Assembly (NCBI RefSeq): GCF_004920405.1
Contig: NZ_RFLV01000001.1
Span: 1,302,001-1,366,000 of the forward strand
Length of the DNA: 64,000 bases
Direction: 5' to 3'
Origin: Pseudomonas leptonychotis
GTDB taxonomy: Bacteria > Pseudomonadota > Gammaproteobacteria > Pseudomonadales > Pseudomonadaceae
Positions 19,995 to 29,224 of this stretch are shown here, piece by piece; within the stretch, counting starts at the first letter, position 1; the number at the start of each line of letters is the position of its first letter. A model generated the notes under the pieces. It worked only from the letters and a program-made list of their open reading frames with translations. It had not been told where the DNA came from and ran no database searches. Both the position numbers and the translations under genes were made by a program.

Positions 19995-20054
19995 CGCGCG
20001 CAGCCGCGCCGCCAAACTGAGCGTAACGCCAGCGAGAAGGTTAAGCTGTGGGCC

Positions 20055-21200
20055 ATGAGCACAGCCCCCTACATCTCCCCGCTTGAATCCAGCCGCACGG
20101 ATGCGCCCGCGGGCTTGCGCATCGGCGGCGACTGGACACTGCCCCACTACGCCAAGCTGGAAACCGAGGTGCTGGCACTACGCGGCACCTTGAACAACGC
20201 CGCCAGCATTGACCTACATGACCTCGGCGCGCTCGACACTGCAGGTGCAGCGCTACTGGTGGAATTGCTTGGCAGCCAACGCCTGGCGCAACTGGCCAGC
20301 GATGCGCCAGGGCTGGCCAGCGAACGTCGCGCGCTGTTGCAGGCGGTGGGCACGGCCATCGCCGATGCCGGCGATGCCCTGCCGGTCAAACACATCCCTG
20401 CCTGGCGCGAATTTTTCGGGCAGATTGGCCAAGCCATGACAGAGCTTTGGCAGCAAGGCGTGGCCCTGCTCGGGTTTATCGGCATGACCCTGGCGGCGAT
20501 GTTCGCCATCATTCTGCGCCCCGGCCGCTGGCGCATCACCTCGCTGGTTGCGCACCTGCAACAGAGCGGTTTGAATGCCGTGCCCATCGTCGCCCTGCTG
20601 ACCTTTCTGGTCGGCGCGGTGGTGGCTTTCCTCGGCGCCACGGTGCTCGCCGACTTTGGCGCGAGCATCTACACGGTCGATCTGGTCGCGTTCTCCTTCC
20701 TGCGTGAATTTGGCGTGCTGCTCACCGCCATTCTGATGGCCGGGCGCACCGCCAGCGCCTTTACCGCGCAAATCGGTTCGATGAAGGCCAACGAGGAAAT
20801 CGACGCCATCCGCACCCTGGGCCTTAACCCGCTGGAGCTGCTGGTACTGCCACGGGTGTTTGCTCTGCTGATTGCCCTGCCGATTTTGACCTTTATCGCC
20901 ATGCTCAGCGGCATCCTTGGCGGCGCCGTGGTCTGCGCCCTGAGTCTGGATATCTCGCCGGCCATGTACCTGGCCATGCTGCAGGAAAATATCGCCCTCA
21001 AGCACTTCTTGGTCGGCATGGCCAAGGCACCGGTATTCGCCTTCCTGATCGCCGTGATCGGCTGCCTGGAAGGCTTCAAGGTCACCGGCAGCGCACAGTC
21101 GGTGGGCGAGCGCACCACTTCCAGCGTGGTCCAGTCGATTTTCGTAGTCATCGTGCTCGATGCCCTGGCCGCGTTGTTTCTGATGGAGATGGGCTGGTGA
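20055..21200 (+). CDS. MlaE-family ABC permease with N-terminal STAS-like domain
   Basis: This 381-residue inner-membrane protein is the permease of an MCE lipid transporter. The first 110 or so residues form a STAS/MlaB-like domain (IGGDWTLPHYAKLE, DLHDLGALDTAGAALLVELL), and the rest is the MlaE fold with about five to six membrane segments, including AGRTASAFTAQIGSMKANEEIDA, its conserved cytoplasmic loop. In the E. coli Mla system MlaB and MlaE are separate, so here the two are fused. Its stop overlaps the GTG start of the ATPase gene by 4 nt. Confidence 0.93.
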   Translation: MSTAPYISPLESSRTDAPAGLRIGGDWTLPHYAKLETEVLALRGTLNNAASIDLHDLGALDTAGAALLVELLGSQRLAQLASDAPGLASERRALLQAVGTAIADAGDALPVKHIPAWREFFGQIGQAMTELWQQGVALLGFIGMTLAAMFAIILRPGRWRITSLVAHLQQSGLNAVPIVALLTFLVGAVVAFLGATVLADFGASIYTVDLVAFSFLREFGVLLTAILMAGRTASAFTAQIGSMKANEEIDAIRTLGLNPLELLVLPRVFALLIALPILTFIAMLSGILGGAVVCALSLDISPAMYLAMLQENIALKHFLVGMAKAPVFAFLIAVIGCLEGFKVTGSAQSVGERTTSSVVQSIFVVIVLDALAALFLMEMGW

Positions 21201-21985
21201 CGGGCGAAGCGATTATCGAGGTACGCAACCTGGTCAACCGCTTCGGCAGCCAGACCGTGCATCAGGACCTGGACCTGGACCTCTACCGTGGCGAAGTGCT
21301 CGGCGTGGTTGGCGGCTCGGGTACTGGCAAGTCGGTGCTGCTGCGCAGCATTCTCGGCCTGCGCCACGCCAACTCCGGCACCGTGCATGTATTTGGCGAG
21401 GAACTGCTGAGCCTGCCGCCCGAGCAGCGCTCACAACTGGAACGGCGTTTCGGCGTGCTCTATCAGCGCGGCGCGCTGTTTTCCTCGCTGACGGTGACCG
21501 AAAACATCGCCTTGCCGTTGATCGAACACGCCGGCCTCAACCGTGCAGCGGCTGAGCGTCTGGCTCAGGTCAAACTGGCGCTGGTCGGCCTGCCGCGCGA
21601 ATCTGGTGACAAGTATCCAACTGAACTGTCCGGCGGCATGGTCAAGCGCGCCGCCCTAGCCCGCGCCTTGGCCCTGGAGCCGGATATTCTATTTCTCGAC
21701 GAACCCACTGCCGGCCTCGACCCAATTGGCGCGGCGGCCTTTGATCAACTGATCCTGACCCTGCGCGATGCGCTGGGTCTTAGCGTGTTTCTGGTTACCC
21801 ATGACCTCGACACGCTTTACACCATCTGCGACCGGGTGGCGGTGTTGGCGGAAAAACGCGTGCTGGTGGCCGACCGCCTGGACGTAGTGGCCGCCACCGA
21901 CAATCCATGGATCCACGAGTATTTTCACGGCCCGCGCGGACGCGCAGCCGAACAGGCCGCCCACCGCGCGCCAGGGAGCAACTGA
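21197..21985 (+). CDS. MCE transporter ATP-binding protein (MlaF-like)
   Basis: The 262-residue ABC ATPase has Walker A GGSGTGKSVL (about residue 39), the Q-loop, the signature LSGGMVKRAALARAL, Walker B LEPDILFLDEPTAGLDP and the switch histidine in VFLVTHDLD. It powers lipid movement by the MlaE-like permease encoded just before. The start is the GTG at 21197, inside the end of the upstream gene. The C-terminal 20 residues are rich in A/R/H and may be disordered. Confidence 0.93.
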   Translation: MTGEAIIEVRNLVNRFGSQTVHQDLDLDLYRGEVLGVVGGSGTGKSVLLRSILGLRHANSGTVHVFGEELLSLPPEQRSQLERRFGVLYQRGALFSSLTVTENIALPLIEHAGLNRAAAERLAQVKLALVGLPRESGDKYPTELSGGMVKRAALARALALEPDILFLDEPTAGLDPIGAAAFDQLILTLRDALGLSVFLVTHDLDTLYTICDRVAVLAEKRVLVADRLDVVAATDNPWIHEYFHGPRGRAAEQAAHRAPGSN

Positions 21986-22903
21986 ATGGAACCGCGTGCC
22001 CACCACGTGTTGATTGGCCTGTTTACTGTGCTGATGGTCGCCGCCGCGCTGGGCTTTGCCCTGTGGCTGAGCAAAGCCAGCTCAGATCAGGAGTTGCGCG
22101 ATTTTGATGTGATCTTCAACGAAGCCGTCAGCGGCCTGTCCCAGGGCAGCGCCGTGCAATACAGCGGGATCAAGGTGGGTGATGTGATCAGCCTGCGCCT
22201 CGACCCAGAAGACCCGCGCAAAGTGCGCGCACACATCCGCGTCAGTGCCACCACACCGATTAAACAGGACACCCGCGCACGCTTGTCGATCACCGGAATC
22301 ACCGGCGCGGCGCTGATCCAACTGCACGGCGGCACCCCGGACAGCCCCATTCTCGAAAGCCAGGGCGATCAGCGCGCGGAGATCATCGCCGACCGCTCGC
22401 CGCTGTCACGCCTCATGGCCAATGGTGAAGACCTGGTCATCAGCGTCACCCGCCTGCTCAACCGCGCCAACAAGCTGTTCTCGCGCGACAACATCGGACG
22501 CATCTCGCGCACCCTGGAAAACATCGAACAAACCAGCGCCAGCGTCGCCGACCAGCGCGACGAGCTGCGCCAAGCCTTGCAACAGATGAGCACGGCCAGC
22601 CAGGAAGCCGCTGAGTTGATGCGCAACGCCAACCAACTGCTCAGCGGCCAAGGCCGTGAGGCGATGGACAGTGCCCAACGCTTGATGGCCTCACTGGAGC
22701 GCAGCAGCCACACGGTTGAACAACTGCTGACAGATAACCGCAGCGCACTCGACGGCGGCATGCAGGGCGTTGCCGAGCTGGGCCCGACCATTGTTGAACT
22801 GCGCGAAACCCTCAGCTCCCTGCGCAGCTTTGCCCGCCGCCTGGAGGAGGACCCCGCCGGCTACCTGCTGCGCAGCGATACCATCAAGGAGTTTCAACCA
22901 TGA
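21986..22903 (+). CDS. MCE-domain substrate-binding protein (MlaD-like)
   Basis: The 305-residue protein has one N-terminal membrane anchor (VLIGLFTVLMVAAALGFALWL) and a single MCE domain (about 40-120; SGLSQGSAVQYSGIKVGDVI), followed by a long helical region (about 170-290) rich in Q, A, S and heptad-like repeats. The MCE domain forms hexameric rings that pass lipids across the periplasm. It follows the ATPase gene directly and ends in an ATGA overlap with the lipoprotein gene. Confidence 0.92.
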   Translation: MEPRAHHVLIGLFTVLMVAAALGFALWLSKASSDQELRDFDVIFNEAVSGLSQGSAVQYSGIKVGDVISLRLDPEDPRKVRAHIRVSATTPIKQDTRARLSITGITGAALIQLHGGTPDSPILESQGDQRAEIIADRSPLSRLMANGEDLVISVTRLLNRANKLFSRDNIGRISRTLENIEQTSASVADQRDELRQALQQMSTASQEAAELMRNANQLLSGQGREAMDSAQRLMASLERSSHTVEQLLTDNRSALDGGMQGVAELGPTIVELRETLSSLRSFARRLEEDPAGYLLRSDTIKEFQP

Positions 22904-23511
22904 GTCGTCTTCGCCTGTTCGCCGCCCTGCTGCTGACCGGCAGCCTGGCCGCCTGCTCGGTATTGCCGAAAAGCCAGGTGTTGAGCATCTACCGCCTACC
23001 CGCCAGCAGCCTACCCAGCCATGACGCCAGTGCCGACTGGGCGCTGCGGGTGAACAAGCCCTACAGCAGCCAGCTGCTCGACAGCACGCGGATTGCCGTC
23101 TTACCGCCCGGCGATCAGATCAGCGCCTACCAGGGTGTGCGTTGGAGCGACCGCGCGCCGTTGCTGCTGCGCGACCGGCTGATCGACGCCTTCCTCGACG
23201 ACGGTCGCCTCAAGGCCGTGAGCAGCGATGAAAGCCGCCTGCAAGCCGACCTGGAACTGGATGGCGACCTACGCGCCTTCCACAGCGAATACCAGAACGG
23301 TCGCCCCACGGTGCGCATTCTGTTCGAAGCCCGCCTGGTGCAGAGCGGCAGCCTGCGCATCCTCGCCAGCCGGCGCTTCGAGGTCAGCCAGGCTGCCACC
23401 GACACCTCAGTGCCCGCCGTGGTCCACGCCTTCGGGTTAGCTGGCGATAAACTGTCTGACAAATTGCTAACTTGGACCTTAGAACAAGGCCAAGCGGCAC
23501 AAAGGCCCTAA
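22900..23511 (+). CDS. ABC-type transport auxiliary lipoprotein (PqiC-like)
   Basis: The 203-residue protein begins with a lipoprotein signal, lipobox SLAAC with Cys19, and continues with the auxiliary lipoprotein fold seen in PqiC-type partners of MCE systems: LSIYRLPASSLP, RIAVLPPGDQISAYQGVRW and FEARLVQSGSLRILASRRF. It is probably anchored to the outer membrane where it receives or passes on lipid. The start overlaps the MCE gene by 4 nt, so all four genes form one operon. Confidence 0.9.
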   Translation: MSRLRLFAALLLTGSLAACSVLPKSQVLSIYRLPASSLPSHDASADWALRVNKPYSSQLLDSTRIAVLPPGDQISAYQGVRWSDRAPLLLRDRLIDAFLDDGRLKAVSSDESRLQADLELDGDLRAFHSEYQNGRPTVRILFEARLVQSGSLRILASRRFEVSQAATDTSVPAVVHAFGLAGDKLSDKLLTWTLEQGQAAQRP

Positions 23512-23520
23512 CCCCAGAAC

Positions 23521-24894
23521 CTAGGACGGCAAAAGCGCTGACTCAGCAGTGCTCACGGGCAGTGCCAAGGTAAAACACGCGCCGCCCTGCTCGGTATTAC
23601 GCACGGTCAAACTACCGCCATGCCAGTGTGCAAGCGTTTGCGCTATCGAGAGGCCCAAGCCGACTCCGACGCTGTTCTGGGTCTGCTCACCCCGATAAAA
23701 ACGCTCAAACACACGCGCCAACTCACCCTCAGCAATCCCTTGCCCGTAGTCGCGTACACGGCAATACAAGATGCCCTCAGACACCTCAACCGCCACGTTT
23801 ATTGGCAGCCCAGCTGGGCTGTATTTGTCGGCATTGGACAACAGGTTATTAAGAATTTCCACGCACCACATTCGATCGCAGTCGACCCACAGCGTGTCTT
23901 CCCCCTGAGCTACAGCTAGGCCACTCAACTCAATAGAGCGCGAAACTGGCAACTCAGTGAAGCGCTCCAATGCGTCTGCAACCACTTCTCGCCAATCACA
24001 ACGGCGCAACTCCAGAGAAGCCAGATCACCGCTACTAACCAGCCCCTCATCCAATCGCAACCCTTCGAGTACACGCCCTATAAGCTGATTGAGCTGGTAA
24101 ACCGACTTGCGAATGCGCAAAGAGCGATCACTCACATTTTGCACCTGTCCATCGCTATGGAACTGCCGCAGCAGACGTTGCGCACTTGAATCGATTACCG
24201 CCAAGGGCGTGCGCAATTGATGCGACATCAATGAAACGAAGTCGCGATAACGCAGCTTGTTCGCCCTTTCCTGCTGTAATGCCTCAAGCAACTCACGCGC
24301 CTGCGCATGTTGCCGGGCAATTTCTACATAACTGGCGTTGGCGCGCCTCTGGCTGCTCAGCAATTGCCAGCCCAGCAAGGTGCCTGCAAGCAATACCCCC
24401 ACCACGGCAAGCATGACCTGAACCATCAATGTGCGGTGAGCATCACGCCGCGCACCGGCGATATCCCGCTCAGATAGCATCACCTTATTACCGACTTGCT
24501 GTATCAGCTTCTGCACGCCGCCATAGTCCAGCTGCGGCTGCTCAAGCATGCTCACCGCACGCTGCAATTCTGATAAAACCCCCGCCCGCGTCATGTAGTC
24601 GCGCTGCCCACCACTGGTGAGCATCTTTAACCGAGCCTTGAGCAGGTTGCGATGCAAAACTTGCGCGGTATGACTGGCAGCAGTAGGTGGAATCAGTGCT
24701 GCCTGGTGCAGCATGCCTCCTTGATAAACCGCCTGGCTTAATGCCCACACCATGTTTTCGCCAACATCAGTACTCAACTCCACCTGCAAGCGCTGTAGCT
24801 TGTAGAGCGTATAGCCGAGTAGCACGACAAAACAGAGCACGGCAGCTACCGCCGCCCACTGCAGCCGCTGTCGACTTTGAGCTTCCAGACTCAT
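23521..24894 (-). CDS. Membrane sensor histidine kinase of the Tad-linked two-component system
   Basis: The 457-residue kinase has two membrane helices (about 10-32 and 155-178) around a roughly 120-residue periplasmic helical region, then a short coiled coil, HisKA with SHQLRTPL (His225) and HATPase_c with NLLSNADKYSP, DYGQGI and GVGLGLSIAQTL. It should phosphorylate the response regulator encoded immediately upstream; its ATG overlaps that gene's TGA (ATGA at 24891-24894). Location divergent from the pilus locus suggests it senses an envelope cue for Tad expression, like PprA in P. aeruginosa; that is inference. Confidence 0.9.
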   Translation of the reverse strand: MSLEAQSRQRLQWAAVAAVLCFVVLLGYTLYKLQRLQVELSTDVGENMVWALSQAVYQGGMLHQAALIPPTAASHTAQVLHRNLLKARLKMLTSGGQRDYMTRAGVLSELQRAVSMLEQPQLDYGGVQKLIQQVGNKVMLSERDIAGARRDAHRTLMVQVMLAVVGVLLAGTLLGWQLLSSQRRANASYVEIARQHAQARELLEALQQERANKLRYRDFVSLMSHQLRTPLAVIDSSAQRLLRQFHSDGQVQNVSDRSLRIRKSVYQLNQLIGRVLEGLRLDEGLVSSGDLASLELRRCDWREVVADALERFTELPVSRSIELSGLAVAQGEDTLWVDCDRMWCVEILNNLLSNADKYSPAGLPINVAVEVSEGILYCRVRDYGQGIAEGELARVFERFYRGEQTQNSVGVGLGLSIAQTLAHWHGGSLTVRNTEQGGACFTLALPVSTAESALLPS

Positions 24895-25943
24895 GGCGTA
24901 AGGGCCACCGCACCGGACAAATCCGGCAGCGCCCAACCGGCGCTCAGCACCAGGGCGACCAGATCCGCCTGACGCGTCACTGCGGTTTTCGAGAACAGAT
25001 TACGCAAGTGGAACGCCACCGTACTGGCCGAGACTCCCAACGCAAACGCCACCTCATCCGTGCGCTGCCCTTGCGCCAACAGCAAGGCAACCCGCGCCTC
25101 AGTTGGCGTCAGGGCGAAGATCAGGCGCAATGTCTCCAACTCTGGCAACGAACGACTTTGCGCGCAGGACACAAACACCGCCAACAGATTGTCGGTCGAG
25201 TCAGTCAGCGCCTGCACCTCCGAAGTCAAGCTCAACACACTGATAAACACCGCACCTGTGTGACTGTAGCGCTCAAGTGCCAGCACCCGACGCTCGCCGG
25301 AAGCAGCAGCACTCAGCTCTGTGGCGTACTGCTGAAAGGTATGCAAAGAGCCGGGCGTGATGTCCAACCAACACAATCGCCCACGGCTGTCCTGGGTCCA
25401 AACGCCCTCATCCTGTGCCAAGCGCTGCGCCATCGGGTTGGCATACAGCAACTGGCCCGCAGGATCACACAACAACACCGCGCCCGGCAGCTGGGCGAAG
25501 ATGCTTTGCAGACGCTCACGAAAACTGCCTTGGCGGCTTAGCGAATACCCATTCAATCGTTTGACCTGTGCAAGCCGCGAACTGACGGTAGCAAGCAACA
25601 TGTCGTAATCGACGGGTTTGACCAGATAGTCGTCGACGCCTATGCGCTTGGCGTCCAGCAAGGCACTGCGCTGCCCCAGCGCCGTAAGGAAGATAAACGG
25701 CAGATCTGCCAAGTCAGTCCGCTGCTCACGAATGTAGTGATAAATAAAATAACCGTCACGCGCACTGTCACCACCGAGCATGACATCACACAGCACCAAA
25801 TCAGGGCGCTGCTGCTCCAGCAGTAGCAATGCCTCATCAGCCGAGTGTGCAGCGATGACCTGGTAACCGGCAGCATTCAATTCTTCAACCAGGTCAGCCA
25901 ATAGCGTGGCTTCATCTTCAATGCACAAAATACAGGCTGACAT
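24891..25943 (-). CDS. Response regulator, REC-PAS-LuxR HTH
   Basis: The 350-residue protein has an N-terminal receiver (1-120) with the acidic pocket ED (10-11), phospho-acceptor D53 in LVLCDVML, T near FIFLTALG and K in YLVKPVD. A PAS-like middle (about 140-250; LLCDPAGQLLYANPMAQRL) follows, then a LuxR-type helix-turn-helix (about 275-335; LTPTEARVALLLAQG, VSASTVAFHLRNLF). PprB, the Tad regulator of P. aeruginosa, also pairs REC with a LuxR HTH but is shorter. It lies 20 nt after the cofactor-fold gene and overlaps the kinase gene, so the three form an operon. Confidence 0.9.
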   Translation of the reverse strand: MSACILCIEDEATLLADLVEELNAAGYQVIAAHSADEALLLLEQQRPDLVLCDVMLGGDSARDGYFIYHYIREQRTDLADLPFIFLTALGQRSALLDAKRIGVDDYLVKPVDYDMLLATVSSRLAQVKRLNGYSLSRQGSFRERLQSIFAQLPGAVLLCDPAGQLLYANPMAQRLAQDEGVWTQDSRGRLCWLDITPGSLHTFQQYATELSAAASGERRVLALERYSHTGAVFISVLSLTSEVQALTDSTDNLLAVFVSCAQSRSLPELETLRLIFALTPTEARVALLLAQGQRTDEVAFALGVSASTVAFHLRNLFSKTAVTRQADLVALVLSAGWALPDLSGAVALTP

Positions 25944-25963
25944 AGGGGCGCTCTGCCTCTTCC

Positions 25964-26530
25964 TTAAGGTTTAACGGTGATGCTGTTCAACATCCAAGCC
26001 CAGCGATGATCGAAGCGCGAATCCTGCAATACAGCATGGTCGTCGCGAGGATAAACGACCCACAGAGGGCCATAGTCGAGCAACGAAAGTGCAGCGCCAT
26101 CCATGCTATGGGCGATGATCACATCCCAACTCAGATAATCCTCCAGGCTGACCGTTATCTCGTAGTCATCCAGTGTCCGCAGCGTCACAGTCGTCGCGGC
26201 ACCCAGCTCAACATCCAACAGCGCCAGTACATCGCGCACCAGCGGCCCCTCGAACACCTTGGCGCCTTGCAACCAAGCTGCAGTGGTGGCAACCCGCTGC
26301 TGAGGCAATGCCAAGAGCTGCTCCTGAGTCAGTTCGAGCGTTTGTCCATCTGTGCGAAGGGTCAAAAGTGGAGCCGTCGCCCCCCTCTCATCCAGCGCCG
26401 CGGACACGGCCCCGAAAGACGGCAGGCACAGGAAAAAAATCAGTGAAAATCGGCGAAAAATAGCTGAATTAGCTGCCAAAAACCTATTATCTCGATTTTT
26501 AATTGATCGAGAATTGCTTAGTCCAAACAT
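25964..26530 (-). CDS. Exported protein with sulfite-oxidase/molybdopterin-binding-like fold
   Basis: The 188-residue product has a signal peptide (h-region SLIFFLCLPSFGAVSA, cleavage near residue 44) and a mature domain resembling the oxidoreductase molybdopterin-binding fold: LELTQEQLLALPQ, FEGPLVRDVLALL, LDDYEITVSLEDYLSWDVI and GPLWVVYPRDD. The only cysteine is in the signal peptide, so the catalytic Mo-ligating cysteine is absent and a redox enzyme role is unlikely. GGGGGAG at 5 nt sets the ATG at 26530; the frame is open further upstream without similarity. It is the first gene of the operon with the response regulator and kinase and may be the periplasmic sensory partner. Confidence 0.75.
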   Translation of the reverse strand: MFGLSNSRSIKNRDNRFLAANSAIFRRFSLIFFLCLPSFGAVSAALDERGATAPLLTLRTDGQTLELTQEQLLALPQQRVATTAAWLQGAKVFEGPLVRDVLALLDVELGAATTVTLRTLDDYEITVSLEDYLSWDVIIAHSMDGAALSLLDYGPLWVVYPRDDHAVLQDSRFDHRWAWMLNSITVKP

Positions 26531-26921
26531 ACTCCCCCCAGGAAATAAATGCAGTGCTGTAACGCGCATAGCGTGATGACCGCAGCCGATATTGGTTTGG
26601 CTTAAGCGGGCCGAGGGTAACGCATTATTGTTGCGCGACACCTCGATTACGGCATGACATGCGCAAAAAGCATGCCGCACGATAAGCCCGCGCGCACCCC
26701 AACACACCATCTTTGCCGAACCTATCTGAACAGGGGGGGCGCTGTATGTCGGCCTGCGCTACTGTCAAAAACCGACGGGAGGCTGCAACTTTTCGAGACC
26801 AAGAAAGTCGCGCAACTATCGGCCGCCGATAGCACTTGCTCGTCAATAACGAGCAGGCGCTTATCGCGCTTACTTGTACTTAAAAACACACACGACTCTG
26901 CAGAGTCTCGAGGGCAATTCC
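26531..26921. promoter_or_regulatory. Divergent regulatory region between the TCS operon and flp
   Basis: This 391-bp gap must hold promoters for both the two-component operon and the pilus locus. Three inverted repeats sit in its last 110 bp on the flp side: 26816-26832 (CTATCGGC-1-GCCGATAG), 26837-26855 (TGCTCGT-5-ACGAGCA) and 26894-26907 (perfect 14-bp GACTCTGCAGAGTC). They are candidate sites for the LuxR-type regulator or a structured 5' leader. I could not place a confident -35/-10 pair. Confidence 0.55.
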
Positions 26922-27176
26922 ATGTCGATCAAATCGCGTACCCGTCAACTTGGCCAAGGCATGACCGAATACATCATCATCGTGGCCCTGATCGCGATCT
27001 CCGCCATCGTGGTTTACAACCTGTTCGGCAGCACCGTGCGCGAGCAGGTCGGCGATATGGCAGCGGAGCTAGGCGGTGGTCAATCTAACCAAGCGGCAGC
27101 CACAACAGGCACCGAAGCCCAGACGCGCGCAGCAGATGCTCACAACCTGAGCAATTACCAGCAATCCGAACGCTGA
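26922..27176 (+). CDS. flp: Flp-type (class IVb) major prepilin
   Basis: The 83-residue protein has a short basic leader MSIKSRTRQLG, then QGMTEYIIIVALIAISAIVV. Cleavage after Gly11 puts Glu at +5 and Tyr at +6, the hallmark of Flp pilins processed by a TadV/FppA or PilD-type peptidase. The hydrophobic helix is followed by a small hydrophilic tail rich in Q, A and S (about residues 48-83). I chose the ATG at 26922 for the leader length; an earlier in-frame start at 26874 gives a leader unlike Flp. It is the first gene of the Tad-type locus, 26 nt before the next. Confidence 0.92.
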   Translation: MSIKSRTRQLGQGMTEYIIIVALIAISAIVVYNLFGSTVREQVGDMAAELGGGQSNQAAATTGTEAQTRAADAHNLSNYQQSER

Positions 27177-27202
27177 TTTAAGTCAGCACGGAGGCGGTGA
27201 CG

Positions 27203-29224
27203 ATGATTCAGGGAAGTCGACAGCGGCAGCGTGGCCAGGCCATGGTGTTTGGCCTGCTCTTTATCGGCATTACCTTGATTGCCCTGATCGTGATGTTCAA
27301 TCAGGGCGTCCTCACCCGTGATCGGGTGCAGGTGGAGAACGCCGCCGACGCCGCCGTCTACTCGCAAGCCAAACTGTTTGCCCGACACCAGAACCTAATC
27401 GCCTATACCAACCGCGCCATCATCGCCAACGAGTTGTCGATCGGCCAGGTTGTAGCGCTCATGTCATGGTCTAAGCGTTACGCCAACATCCCGCGCTGGG
27501 TTAACAGCTTCCCGGCCTACCAGATTCCGGTTGCGCTGATCCCGCCCAAGCCGATGATCAGCGACATCCTGTCCTCCGTGACCTTGCCGTATCAAATTCT
27601 CGGCCAAGTCGTGCGCACAGTCTCGGCCCCAGTGGTTACGATCTACCCCACGGTGGTTTCCAGCTTCAACTTGATCATGGGCTTTTTCCAAAAAGCCTTT
27701 GCGCTGGCCACCTTCGAGGCGCAGGTTTCCGTGCCAAAAGCGGTGGTTGAACAGCACCGCATGGCCCACCGCAGCGACGATGAACTGGAAGTCGCGACGC
27801 TTTCGCAACTGTTCTTGATCCAGAACTTTATCCTCACCTATTTTGCCGACTACTTGCCGCTCGACGCCTTGCTCGATGCAGTGGCGGGAGCTGAACCACC
27901 CCCGAACTCGTCACCCGGCCCGGCGCCGGGCGGCCAGGCGTATGAAGAGAGCGACTCGACCCCAGCCAGCGTCATTAACGACTTCCTAGGGGCGGACGTG
28001 CCCTCCTCAATGCTGGTCAATAACGCGCCCGAAGTGCACGGCCAGAAAACCAATGCACCCTCCACCATTGATTCACGCAACGCCGGGCGGGAGTTTGCAG
28101 CGCTGATCAACAGCAACCGTAATGACTGGCTTGCCGCGCGTAACTTCGACGCAACCGTGGGCTTTGGCGTCCCGGAAATTCCGATTTACCTGGGTTTTAT
28201 CAATATCAAGCTGGGCTTCAACTTCGAAGTCGGGGTGTTCAACAACGGCGGCACCGCTTACGTCTACAACCCACTGAGCATCGCCAACGCCAGCAAGGGC
28301 ATTCCGACCTACGGTTGGGCCTCGCTGGATTACAGCTCCATGGGCTTCAAGCTCGACGTCACTCTGGCGATAGAGTTGTGCCTGCCACTTGTTGGTTGCG
28401 TAAGTATTTTTGACGGAGCGCTGGGCTTCGGCTTTGGGTTGCCGCTGGGCGGCGCGACCCATCAGCTAGTCACCAAGGCTGGCGACCAGTTTCTGTTTGC
28501 GCCCCAGTGGGGCAACCCCGCTCAAGGCATGTTACTGAAAGAAAACACCCCCTATGGCGACGCCATGCACCCCGTGCATGCCGTGACGTGGGCGTGGGGT
28601 AATGTGCTGCCGGTGCACGGGATTAACACCGCGGAAGACGTGAATGTGGGCTACAGCGGCTCACCTTCGTTCTTCACCCTAGGCGCCGACCATGCGGAAA
28701 CTGGGCGCAGCAAGGAATTCACCATTGCGGTGGCCAAACCGCTGAGCAGCGTACGCACCAGCGATAACCCCAAGAGCCTAAACATTACCCAGGGCAAGTT
28801 CGGCCTCGACACCCATGGCGTGGACGATAACCCGTTGGTGTTCCTGTGGGGCGATGGCGAACGGATGATGACCGTCTCCTCGGCTGAGACATATTTTGCG
28901 CCACCGTCCGGGCGCGATGAATCGCCCAACCAATACAGCCCGTTCTGGGATGCGCGGTTGCGCGAGCCGAGCAAGTTCGTGCAATTCGTGGCCGCAGGCC
29001 AAATCGACATCCAGCAAATCCTCGGGCTGAACAGCCTCAACCCCTCTTATGTCGTGGGGTTCTTGATGGATCTGGCGTTGGATTATGTGATCAAGCCCGG
29101 CCGCGACCGACTGCTCACTAAGCTGCCACCGCTGATCCAGCCAGTGGCAAAACCGGCCATTGAAGGCGTCACCGACACGGTTCTCGACAAGATGACCGAC
29201 AGTGTTAAAGGGGCGCTGGAATGA
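27203..29224 (+). CDS. TadG-like pilus assembly protein
   Basis: The 673-residue protein has the Tad/TadE-TadG N-terminal domain: RGQAMVFGLLFIGITLIALIVMFNQG (one membrane helix) then VQVENAADAAVYSQAKLFARHQN. The remainder is predicted to be periplasmic or surface exposed, with a Pro/Ser/Gly linker near residues 230-255 and long stretches of beta-type sequence. TadG-type proteins are thought to anchor or cap the Tad machine. GGAGG 8 nt upstream favours the ATG at 27203 over a GTG at 27197. The end overlaps the next start (ATGA). Confidence 0.8.
   Translation: MIQGSRQRQRGQAMVFGLLFIGITLIALIVMFNQGVLTRDRVQVENAADAAVYSQAKLFARHQNLIAYTNRAIIANELSIGQVVALMSWSKRYANIPRWVNSFPAYQIPVALIPPKPMISDILSSVTLPYQILGQVVRTVSAPVVTIYPTVVSSFNLIMGFFQKAFALATFEAQVSVPKAVVEQHRMAHRSDDELEVATLSQLFLIQNFILTYFADYLPLDALLDAVAGAEPPPNSSPGPAPGGQAYEESDSTPASVINDFLGADVPSSMLVNNAPEVHGQKTNAPSTIDSRNAGREFAALINSNRNDWLAARNFDATVGFGVPEIPIYLGFINIKLGFNFEVGVFNNGGTAYVYNPLSIANASKGIPTYGWASLDYSSMGFKLDVTLAIELCLPLVGCVSIFDGALGFGFGLPLGGATHQLVTKAGDQFLFAPQWGNPAQGMLLKENTPYGDAMHPVHAVTWAWGNVLPVHGINTAEDVNVGYSGSPSFFTLGADHAETGRSKEFTIAVAKPLSSVRTSDNPKSLNITQGKFGLDTHGVDDNPLVFLWGDGERMMTVSSAETYFAPPSGRDESPNQYSPFWDARLREPSKFVQFVAAGQIDIQQILGLNSLNPSYVVGFLMDLALDYVIKPGRDRLLTKLPPLIQPVAKPAIEGVTDTVLDKMTDSVKGALE

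Noticed and set aside
26654..27088. Open frame overlapping the divergent region and flp in another frame
   Set aside because: It conflicts with the well-supported flp frame and shows no signal or domain.
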